Assembly (NCBI GenBank): GCA_012962595.1
Contig: DTXE01000495.1
Span: forward strand, 1-6,902
DNA from: Syntrophaceae bacterium
GTDB lineage: Bacteria > Desulfobacterota > DTXE01
Direction of reading: 5' to 3'
DNA: 6,902 nt
Shown here one piece after another: positions 1-6,049 of the stretch. The position numbers and the translations under genes were made by a program. The first letter of the stretch is position 1. Every line of letters begins with the position of its first letter. Under the pieces are notes generated by a model that was not told the origin of the DNA, did not search any database, and worked only from the letters and a program-made list of their open reading frames with translations.

Positions 1-382
1 ACGGTTTTTAGAAGATATCATCTAATCGAAAAATTTGGAAAGATTAGGATTCCACTTCCCTGGAAGAAAAGCAGCACATAATGATGTCTCTGCTTTGGCG
101 GCATCTGTCAAGACGTAAAGCTTGACCGAAAAGGGAAAAGGTGATATTCGGGGCCAATGTCTTCAAGTACGCCATAGAAAATTTCTTGTGAACGGAACGC
201 AGAGTGAAAGATTTTTAAGGTTAAAGTTGTTATATATAAGAAAGCTCTTCATGGATAAATTAAAAGAGTTGATTGTGCAAGGGGATTTAATTTTTCTCGT
301 ATCTGCTTACAAGTAGCCTGAATCCAATCCAGGTTGACCACGAAAATGTTCTCCAAAATAACATTTATCATGCTTAGAATGG
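1..382. other. Upstream region without a convincing gene
   Basis: I see no complete gene here. Reading + frame 2 from the left edge, the frame stops at 23-25 (TAA) and then stays open from 26 to a TAA at 116-118. The second stretch has a protein-like end containing RKAAHNDVSALA, but no start codon or family I can name. It may be the decayed or frameshifted tail of an upstream gene. Frame 1 is open from the edge to a TAA at 79-81. A TTG-started open frame at 122-316 has no good ribosome binding site and no recognisable motif, so it is probably chance. I found no CRISPR repeat, tRNA or strong terminator. The last 50 bases probably hold the operon promoter. Confidence 0.5.
334..364 (+). promoter_or_regulatory. 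Possible sigma-70-like promoter for the cmr operon
   Basis: TTGACC at 334-339 matches the -35 consensus at five of six bases. TAACAT at 359-364 matches the -10 consensus at four of six, with a 19-base spacer, which is longer than the usual 17. Transcription from here would start near 371 and leave a leader of about 25 bases before the cmr1 ATG at 395. A weak imperfect stem (AGCCTG 315-320 with CAGGTT 330-335, one G-U pair) overlaps the -35 element. This is the best candidate by eye only; the operon could equally be transcribed from beyond the left edge. Confidence 0.2.
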
Positions 383-386
383 GTGA
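382..386 (+). promoter_or_regulatory. Ribosome binding site deciding the cmr1 start
   Basis: GGTGA lies 8 bases before the ATG at 395. An in-frame GTG at 383 would add four residues (MRYD) but overlaps this element and has no Shine-Dalgarno sequence of its own. This favours ATG 395 as the start of cmr1. Confidence 0.5.
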
Positions 387-394
387 GATATGAT

Positions 395-1390
395 ATGACG
401 CCTAAGTGGAAGGAATTTAACGCAGAGATAATTACTCCCCTTTTTATTGCAGGGGCTGAGAATAGGAGGATAACCAAAGAACTTCTTCTAAAGGAAGGAT
501 TACGTCCCCCATCAATCAAAGGCTCATTACACTTCTGGTTCAGAGCAATGATGGGAGGAATTATTAAAGATGCTGATAAGTTTACATACCTAAGAGAATT
601 AGAGGGAAGACTGCTAGGAGATATAAAATCTTCTTCTACCTTTAAGATTAGAACATACCTTGATGACCTTTATTACCATAAAGTCCACCTAGGGATGAAT
701 GATCCAAGAACTCCGTCCAAATTAGCTATCATTCCTCCAACTAAACTAACCCTCAAGCTTAAAATCGAACCAAAACCCCAAAAGCTTGTTTTATCAACCC
801 TATGGCTTGCTACTATGATTGGAAACTTTGGTGGCAGAGTGACAAGGGCCTTTGGAAGCATTCAACTTAATGTCCCTAAGCCCTCAGATGGACTTAACTT
901 TATATACAAAGGCAACCGCCTTGTTGACATAAAGGAGTTTATGGAAACTAATTTTAATCTTATCTATGAATGTTTCAAAAAATATGCAAACTCTGGTGGT
1001 TATTCTGGCCCTCCTGACAAGATAACTTTTCCTGTAGTTTCTAAAGAATATACAAAGCTTTACGTCATAAGTCCAAAGAATATATATTGGAGAAATTGGA
1101 AATCTGCAATGGATGACATAAGGGATAAATTTTATAGGAAGTTTAAAGATTATATAAATGTAAAGACAATCGGTTCTCCTCCTATCCCATCTCCCCTTTA
1201 CCTTTCCATTAAGAAGGCTAATCAAAATGATTTCTTTGGGATTGTTCTGGTGTTTAAGGATGATATTTATGTCGGTAAGTATAAAACTTATTTCAAGGAT
1301 AATGATGGACCATTTGGCAAGATTGAGAAATTTATGAAAAATATGAAACAACTTGAATATAAAGAGATAGATTTATCCTATGAACAATAA
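395..1390 (+). CDS. cmr1: Type III-B CRISPR RAMP protein Cmr1 (Cas7 family)
   Basis: Cmr1 is the Cas7-like subunit that sits with Cmr6 at the crRNA 3' end of the Cmr effector complex and helps capture target RNA. The 331-residue product has the family landmarks in order: an N-terminal RAMP strand with TPLFIAGAE (14-22), then RPPSIKGSLHFWFRAM (37-52), matching the R-P-P-S-x-x-G-x-L-x-F-W-x-R-A signature, then the glycine-rich loop GGRVTRAFGSI (146-156), and a late SPPIPSPLYLSI segment (261-272). The glycine-rich loop departs slightly from the usual R-R-G-F-G-S, with Ala at the first Gly. An in-frame GTG at 383 is an alternative start, but the ATG has the better ribosome binding site. It is the first gene of the operon; its end overlaps cas10 by 11 bases. 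Sampled rows are about 30-43% GC, lower than the distal genes. Confidence 0.9.
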   Translation: MTPKWKEFNAEIITPLFIAGAENRRITKELLLKEGLRPPSIKGSLHFWFRAMMGGIIKDADKFTYLRELEGRLLGDIKSSSTFKIRTYLDDLYYHKVHLGMNDPRTPSKLAIIPPTKLTLKLKIEPKPQKLVLSTLWLATMIGNFGGRVTRAFGSIQLNVPKPSDGLNFIYKGNRLVDIKEFMETNFNLIYECFKKYANSGGYSGPPDKITFPVVSKEYTKLYVISPKNIYWRNWKSAMDDIRDKFYRKFKDYINVKTIGSPPIPSPLYLSIKKANQNDFFGIVLVFKDDIYVGKYKTYFKDNDGPFGKIEKFMKNMKQLEYKEIDLSYEQ

Positions 1391-3419
1391 ATCTCTTCTT
1401 TGCTTCACTATTGCATCTGCCCAGGATTTTATTTCTGCAGCGAGAAGGACAAGAGATGCCTGGATGGGAAGCCTTCTTCTCTCTTATCTATCTTTTAGCG
1501 CATTAGAGAAGATGGCAGATGGAAACCCAGATGCAATCATAATCCCTAATCTCAAGAATCAGCCATTCTGGTTAAAGAGAATGGGTAAATCTGTTAGTCC
1601 TGAACAGATTGAGATAGCAAGCATTCCAACCATCTTTACGGCCATTTTAGACTTGGACAAAGAAAATGCCAAAAATAAGGCTGAAGAAGCAGTCAAATCT
1701 ATAAATAATAAGTGGAATGAAATTGCTAAAGAAGTAAAGGATTGGGTTAAGAAAAAAGGCATCTATCTTGATTCTACTTCAGAGAAAATATGGGAAAGGC
1801 AGATTAATGATACATTTAGCATCTTCTGGATTGTTTTACCATGGGAAGACTCTGCTAATAAACTTATAGATAATTTTAAAACTATCTTTGAGGTTGAAGA
1901 AAAAACCAAAGGGCTTGAGGACACATGGTTTGAGGCAATAAAAGATAAGGCTAACACTAAACCTTCACATATTATCTATCCCTTGCTCTTTGACCTTGCA
2001 GGAAGACTTCTTGTTACAAGGAAAAATCTTAGAAATTTTAACCAGCGAAAAGAACCAGGGCACAAGTGCTCTCTTTGTGGGATAAGAGAGGCACTTCATA
2101 CCAATCAAAAGACGACTAAAGGATTTTGGGATAGTTTAGTAGAGGGCAAATCTGTGTCGTTTCACTTTAAAAAAGGTGAGATTCTTTGTGCTGTTTGTAC
2201 CATCAAGCGTCTTGCAAGTGAGGCCTATTTTTCTAAGAAATTTCGTATTGACCCTGATTTTCCTTCGGTCTCAAGCATAGCCACTGCCTCTTATAAAAGA
2301 GAAATTATTAGAAAAATCAAAGAGCAAAAAATACAAAGATATATAACAAAGACAGAGGAATTCCTCAAAAACATTAACCTGAAATACGATGCCCCTCCTA
2401 TACCAAGGCACCTGAAAGAAATAGAAAAGATTGGCAAATATCAGCTAAAAGCCTTTTCAAAAATAGATGGCATGTGGCTTTATGAAGAGTCCTTCAATTC
2501 TGAAAAAATAAAGCGAGAGTATGGGATAGAGCCCTCCCAGAAAGAACTTTTAGAAGCCTTAACTGGCCTAAAAGAAATTACAGATGAATTTGGTACTCCT
2601 CCCAAGTATTTTGCTGTCCTTGCGATGGATGGTGATAGGATGGGTGACTGGCTTACAGGCCAAAGGTTATGGGAAGAAGAGAGAAAATTCGTCAGTAAAG
2701 CTTATCATAAAGGGCTTACAAGTGCACTATCAACTTTCTCGCTAAGGACTGTAAGGGATATCATTGAAAAGGACTATCCAGGAAAATTGGTTTATGCCGG
2801 AGGTGATGATATCCTGGCATTTTTGCCTCTCAATTGCCTCCTTGATGTAATGGGGGCCATTCGACTTGAATTTTCAAAGAGTGGTGTCCCAGATAAACTT
2901 ACTACCAGTATAGGTGCTGTGGTAGCTCATCATACTCATCCTCTTTACCACATAATGGAGGAGGTTCAAAAGACCCTTAAAAAAGATGCCAAAAAAAGAC
3001 TAAACAGGAATGCCTTTGCAATTACCCTTTTCAGGCGGTCTGGAGAGGTACTCAGTGCAGGTTGCAAGTGGATATTAAAAGATATAGACACGATGGAATA
3101 TTTGAAACGGCTGGAGATAATCTTTCGTGAAGAAAAACTTTCTCCAAGAATACTTAATGATTTAAGAGATGCCGTTCCAGGCATACTACCTCTTCCTATT
3201 GATGCACAGGCCAAAGAGTTCAATCGCCTCTGTAGAAGGCATATGGATGAAAGCCAGGTATCAAAAGAAGATAAAGACTTTCTGCTTAATGAATTCCCTA
3301 AAATCCTTGATGGTCTCCATATTAATATGCAATTCGGAAAAAATGTAAGGAAAGAAGAGCTTTGGAATATGTTTACAAACCTAATTTTTATTGCAGCCTT
3401 TTTAGCCAAGGAGTCATAG
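1380..3419 (+). CDS. cmr2: Cas10/Cmr2, type III-B large subunit without HD domain
   Basis: Cas10 (Cmr2) is the large subunit of the Cmr complex; on target RNA binding, its Palm domains convert ATP to cyclic oligoadenylate. The 679-residue product opens almost at once with the conserved AQDFISAARRTRDAWMGS (14-31), which in full-length Cmr2 lies after the HD domain. No HD motif is present, and the protein is about 190 residues shorter than the roughly 870-residue Pyrococcus protein. A zinc-binding quartet is seen at C230, C233, C270 and C273. Palm 1 has AMDGDRMGDWL (415-425). Palm 2 has YAGGDDILA (472-480), so the GGDD cyclase motif is intact. A mostly helical C-terminal domain follows. The start overlaps cmr1 by 11 bases with only a weak upstream AAGAGA, suggesting coupled translation; the next in-frame ATG (residue 29) would cut the conserved N-terminal motif. 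Intact GGDD argues for subtype III-B rather than III-C, in which this motif is typically inactive. Confidence 0.95.
   Translation: MNNKSLLCFTIASAQDFISAARRTRDAWMGSLLLSYLSFSALEKMADGNPDAIIIPNLKNQPFWLKRMGKSVSPEQIEIASIPTIFTAILDLDKENAKNKAEEAVKSINNKWNEIAKEVKDWVKKKGIYLDSTSEKIWERQINDTFSIFWIVLPWEDSANKLIDNFKTIFEVEEKTKGLEDTWFEAIKDKANTKPSHIIYPLLFDLAGRLLVTRKNLRNFNQRKEPGHKCSLCGIREALHTNQKTTKGFWDSLVEGKSVSFHFKKGEILCAVCTIKRLASEAYFSKKFRIDPDFPSVSSIATASYKREIIRKIKEQKIQRYITKTEEFLKNINLKYDAPPIPRHLKEIEKIGKYQLKAFSKIDGMWLYEESFNSEKIKREYGIEPSQKELLEALTGLKEITDEFGTPPKYFAVLAMDGDRMGDWLTGQRLWEEERKFVSKAYHKGLTSALSTFSLRTVRDIIEKDYPGKLVYAGGDDILAFLPLNCLLDVMGAIRLEFSKSGVPDKLTTSIGAVVAHHTHPLYHIMEEVQKTLKKDAKKRLNRNAFAITLFRRSGEVLSAGCKWILKDIDTMEYLKRLEIIFREEKLSPRILNDLRDAVPGILPLPIDAQAKEFNRLCRRHMDESQVSKEDKDFLLNEFPKILDGLHINMQFGKNVRKEELWNMFTNLIFIAAFLAKES
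3408..3413 (+). promoter_or_regulatory. Ribosome binding site of cmr3
   Basis: AAGGAG lies inside the last codons of cas10, 9 bases before the ATG at 3423. It fixes the cmr3 start only 3 bases after the cas10 stop. Confidence 0.6.
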
Positions 3420-3422
3420 AAT

Positions 3423-4601
3423 ATGTGGATTTTTATAGAGCCCCTTGATGTGCTCTTTTTCCGAGATACCAGGCCTTTTGGCGCAGGTGAAATCCATAGG
3501 GCAAAGAGTCTTTTTCCACCAAGCCCTTATGCCCTTCAGGGAGCTATAAGGTCAAAAATTCTTGTGGAACAAGGTATAAGCTTCGAGAGCTTTAGGAATG
3601 GAAAGGTATCTCAAGACATAAAAGATGCCTTGGGATCGCCTGAAGGCCTTGGTGACAAATTTAAAATGAAAGGTGCCTTCCTAGTAGATAACACTTTACC
3701 GTCTCCTCAATTCTACTTCCAGGCACCGGCAGATGTCCTCACTGGAGAGAACAGGTTGGCGATCCTTCAGCCCACTAATAAACTTCCAGATTTTTCATGG
3801 GATATCTCCTCTAAGGGTCTCCTGCCCATCTGGACAAGGGAAAGAGGTCCGTTGAGCCCTCTTCAGGGTTTATTGAGCGAGAAAGAGCTTACTTATTATC
3901 TGACTCTCGATAATGCTTCTCTTATGGCTGAGAAAGAGAAGACTCTCTGGGCATCAGAACTCAGGGTGGGTATTGGCAGGGACAAATTAAGGGGAACTGC
4001 TGAAGACGGCAAACTTTACATGGCCGAATTTGTACGGCTCCATAAAGGATGTGGCTTTTCCATTGAGGTAGAGGGGGTAAATGGTCTTTTGCCAGAAGAT
4101 GGTCTTTTATCTCTCGGTGGTGAGGCAAGGTGTGTGAGATATAAAAAGACAGACCCTATAAACCTGGATTCGATATGGGAAAAGGTCAAAGAAAAACTAG
4201 AGGAAAAGAAAAAAGACAATATCTATCGCTTCAAATTATATCTACTTACCCCTGCCATCTTTGATAAAGAATATGGGTGGCTACCGAATTTCATTGATAA
4301 AGGGAGCTTGCAGGGGCGTCTTGGAGGGTTACAATTTAAACTCATCTCCGCGGCCATTAATAAACCGGTTTACATTGGCGGCTGGGAACTTGCAAAAAAA
4401 GAAGGCCCCAGGCCAATGAGAAAGGCCGTCCCTGCTGGCAGTGTCTATTTCCTTGAGCTTTTGAATGGTGGCCTCGATGAACTTAAAGAAATATTTTGGT
4501 TTAAGAGTATTCTGTATAATGACCAGAAGGGCGAAAGCCTAACAATGGAAGGTAAGATCGGCTTAGGAATAAGCCTTATAGGAGGATGGGACTATGTTTA
4601 A
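3423..4601 (+). CDS. cmr3: Type III-B CRISPR RAMP protein Cmr3 (Cas5 family)
   Basis: Cmr3 is the Cas5-like subunit that binds the 5' tag of the crRNA and joins Cas10 to the Cmr4 filament. The 392-residue product starts with the hallmark IEPLDVLFFRDTRPFGAG (5-22), followed by FPPSPYALQGAIRSKIL (31-47), the standard Cmr3 N-terminus. Later landmarks are RVGIGRD (181-187), LGGEAR (231-236), KAVPAGSVYFLE (334-345) and the C-terminal glycine-rich segment GKIGLGISLIGGWDYV (377-392), which is typical of RAMP proteins. The length fits the family, which usually runs about 320-400 residues. The gene begins 3 bases after cas10 and overlaps cmr4 by 8 bases. Its last codons (Gly-Gly-Trp) also supply the cmr4 ribosome binding site. 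I see no truncation or frameshift. Confidence 0.95.
   Translation: MWIFIEPLDVLFFRDTRPFGAGEIHRAKSLFPPSPYALQGAIRSKILVEQGISFESFRNGKVSQDIKDALGSPEGLGDKFKMKGAFLVDNTLPSPQFYFQAPADVLTGENRLAILQPTNKLPDFSWDISSKGLLPIWTRERGPLSPLQGLLSEKELTYYLTLDNASLMAEKEKTLWASELRVGIGRDKLRGTAEDGKLYMAEFVRLHKGCGFSIEVEGVNGLLPEDGLLSLGGEARCVRYKKTDPINLDSIWEKVKEKLEEKKKDNIYRFKLYLLTPAIFDKEYGWLPNFIDKGSLQGRLGGLQFKLISAAINKPVYIGGWELAKKEGPRPMRKAVPAGSVYFLELLNGGLDELKEIFWFKSILYNDQKGESLTMEGKIGLGISLIGGWDYV
4581..4585 (+). promoter_or_regulatory. Ribosome binding site of cmr4 inside the cmr3 end
   Basis: GGAGG, part of a longer GGAGGAT, lies 8 bases before the ATG at 4594 and encodes the Gly-Gly near the Cmr3 C-terminus. The same GGAGGAT element recurs before cmr5 and cmr6. 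Confidence 0.7.
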
Positions 4602-5613
4602 AGAGAAGGAAATGCTGTTTCTATTTACCGAGACACCACTTCACGCAGGGAGTGGTTCAAACCTTGGGGTGGTTGATCTTCCCATCCAGAGAGAGACACA
4701 CACTAATTATCCCATAATACAGTTCTCTGGAATAAAAGGGGCCATAAGAGAGCTGGCAGAAGAAAGGATGGGGCTATGGGAAGTGAGGAAAAATAAGGAT
4801 GTCCTTGCAAATAAAGAGAAAACCGAAAAAGAACGGCTTAAAAGAGAGGAAGAAGAAATTCTTAAATTCATTGAAATAGCCTTTGGCCCTGAGACAGAAA
4901 GGGCAGATAAACATGGAGGGGCACTTTCTTTTACTGATGCAAGGGTGGTGCTCTTTCCAGTAAGATCATTAAAGGGGGTCTTTGCCTGGATAACCTCACC
5001 CGATGCACTCTCCTATTTAAAGAGAGACCTTGAGATACTGGGGAAAGCCCTGGAATGGGAAGCAGAGGATGTGCCCCCTTCTGATACAGCGTATGTGTCC
5101 AATGGATCAGATCTTACTATTGGTAAAGAAAGGCAAAAGATAATACTTGAAGAGTGTGCATTTAACACGGTGTCTAATGAAAATGTGGATAAGATAGCAA
5201 AGTGGTTAAAGGATAACGCCTTTCTAGAAAGCTACAAATACTGGAAGGATAAGTTATGTAAAGAAGAGGGTTCTGTTATGTCTTCAAACCTGGTCATTCT
5301 TCCAAACGACGCTTATAGGGACTTTCTTACCTTCTCTACAGAGGTGGTGCAGAGGATTAGAATAACTCATGAGACAGGCACGGTTGCCAGGGGTGCATTA
5401 TGGACAGAGGAGTATCTACCAAAAGATACACTGCTATATACCATGGTTACCTCTACAGACCCAAAGGGAGGTAATCCTCCTGATAAGTTAAAAGATGCCA
5501 AAGGCATAATAAACTTTTTAAACAATAAAGTTTTGGATACTCAACTCCTTCAACTCGGCGGCGATAAAACAGGCACCAGGGGATTGGTAAGGGTTAGAAT
5601 TTATGGAGGATAG
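4594..5613 (+). CDS. cmr4: Type III-B backbone and target-RNA nuclease Cmr4 (Cas7 family)
   Basis: Cmr4 is the repeated Cas7 backbone subunit that wraps the crRNA and cuts target RNA at 6-base intervals. The 339-residue product has TPLHAGSGSNLG (14-25), then VVDLPIQRE (26-34), in which D28 corresponds to the catalytic D26 of Pyrococcus Cmr4, then SGIKGAIR (45-52). Further landmarks are FTDARVVLFPVRSLKGVFAW (113-132), LVILPNDAYRDFL (233-245), RITHETGTVARGALWTEEYL (256-275) and the glycine-rich LQLGGDKTGTRG (319-330). The family is usually near 295-300 residues; much of the excess here is a highly charged, probably helical stretch at about 54-95, between the KGAIR motif and FGPE. It overlaps cmr3 by 8 bases, has a strong ribosome binding site, and its final GGA GGA codons serve cmr5 translation. 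Target-RNA cutting should be intact. Confidence 0.96.
   Translation: MFKEKEMLFLFTETPLHAGSGSNLGVVDLPIQRETHTNYPIIQFSGIKGAIRELAEERMGLWEVRKNKDVLANKEKTEKERLKREEEEILKFIEIAFGPETERADKHGGALSFTDARVVLFPVRSLKGVFAWITSPDALSYLKRDLEILGKALEWEAEDVPPSDTAYVSNGSDLTIGKERQKIILEECAFNTVSNENVDKIAKWLKDNAFLESYKYWKDKLCKEEGSVMSSNLVILPNDAYRDFLTFSTEVVQRIRITHETGTVARGALWTEEYLPKDTLLYTMVTSTDPKGGNPPDKLKDAKGIINFLNNKVLDTQLLQLGGDKTGTRGLVRVRIYGG
5605..5609 (+). promoter_or_regulatory. Ribosome binding site deciding the cmr5 start
   Basis: GGAGG, again within GGAGGAT, covers the last Gly codons of cmr4 and lies 5 bases before the ATG at 5615. The other in-frame ATG at 5603 has only a weak AAGGG (5589-5593) upstream, so 5615 is preferred. 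Confidence 0.6.
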
Positions 5614-5614
5614 T

Positions 5615-6049
5615 ATGGAACAAAAGGCATCCTTAAGACAGACCCTTGAACAAAAGAGGGCAAAATATGCATGGGAGAAAATAGTGAGAATCGATGAAAG
5701 AAAACGCAAGGATTACAGAGGCATTGTGCAGAGATTTCCATCGCTTATCCAGACCAACGGTCTTGGACAGGCGTTGGCCTTTTTGAAGGCAAAGGCAAAA
5801 GATAAAGAACACAGCGAGCATCAATATCTTTATAACCATCTTGAGGAATGGCTTATTTCTGACAAAGGTCCAATTCCTATTTATCCTGATCCTGCTCCAA
5901 ATGAAAAGGAAGGGTTTAAACTCATTAATAGGCTAATTTCTAACGATAGCACTAATTATCGCCATGCTACTATGGAGGCCCTTGCCCTTATGAAGTGGTT
6001 AAAACGATTTGCAGAGGCATTGGCACCGGAGGATAAGGATGAAGGATAG
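5615..6049 (+). CDS. cmr5: Type III-B small subunit Cmr5 (Cas11 family)
   Basis: Cmr5 is the small all-helical Cas11-type subunit that lines the Cmr4 filament and helps hold the target RNA strand. The 144-residue product shows the family blocks: LEQKRAKYAWEKI near the N-terminus, then FPSLIQTNGLGQALAFLKAK in the first third, HQYLYNHLEEWL in the middle, and ATMEALALMKWLKRFAEAL near the C-terminus. It contains no nuclease motif, as expected. Length fits the family, roughly 120-170 residues. I place the start at 5615 because the GGAGGAT at 5605-5611 is well spaced for it; an ATG at 5603 would add four residues and overlap cmr4 by 11 bases. The gene starts one base after the cmr4 stop and its end overlaps cmr6 by 11 bases. 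Confidence 0.93.
   Translation: MEQKASLRQTLEQKRAKYAWEKIVRIDERKRKDYRGIVQRFPSLIQTNGLGQALAFLKAKAKDKEHSEHQYLYNHLEEWLISDKGPIPIYPDPAPNEKEGFKLINRLISNDSTNYRHATMEALALMKWLKRFAEALAPEDKDEG
6028..6032 (+). promoter_or_regulatory. Ribosome binding site of cmr6 inside the cmr5 end
   Basis: GGAGG, within a third GGAGGAT element, lies 6 bases before the ATG at 6039. Here it is read in a different frame (Pro-Glu-Asp codons of Cmr5), so its reuse is not explained by a conserved peptide. Confidence 0.65.

Noticed and set aside
55..66. Inverted repeat CTTCC-CT-GGAAG
   Set aside because: The two-base loop cannot form a normal hairpin and no T run follows; probably chance.
122..316. 64-codon open frame with a TTG start upstream of cmr1
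   Set aside because: No good ribosome binding site and no recognisable domain; the length is within chance for AT-rich DNA.
315..335. Short inverted repeat AGCCTG / CAGGTT with a 9-base loop, containing tandem AATCC
   Set aside because: A six-pair stem with one G-U pair and no following T run is too weak to call a terminator or operator; it does overlap the candidate -35 element.
1..382. Search for CRISPR repeats or a leader next to cmr1
   Set aside because: No direct repeat of 25-40 bases with regular spacing is visible in this region.
383..394. GTG start for cmr1 adding four residues
   Set aside because: It lacks its own Shine-Dalgarno sequence and overlaps the GGTGA that serves the ATG at 395; still possible.
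884..1351. 155-codon open frame on the - strand opposite cmr1
   Set aside because: It lies wholly inside cmr1, has no recognisable motif, and its composition (many Ile, Phe, Lys) is what antisense of AT-rich coding DNA gives.
2966..3409. 147-codon open frame on the - strand opposite the end of cas10
   Set aside because: Shadow of the Cas10 reading frame; Ser/Leu-rich antisense translation with no family motif.
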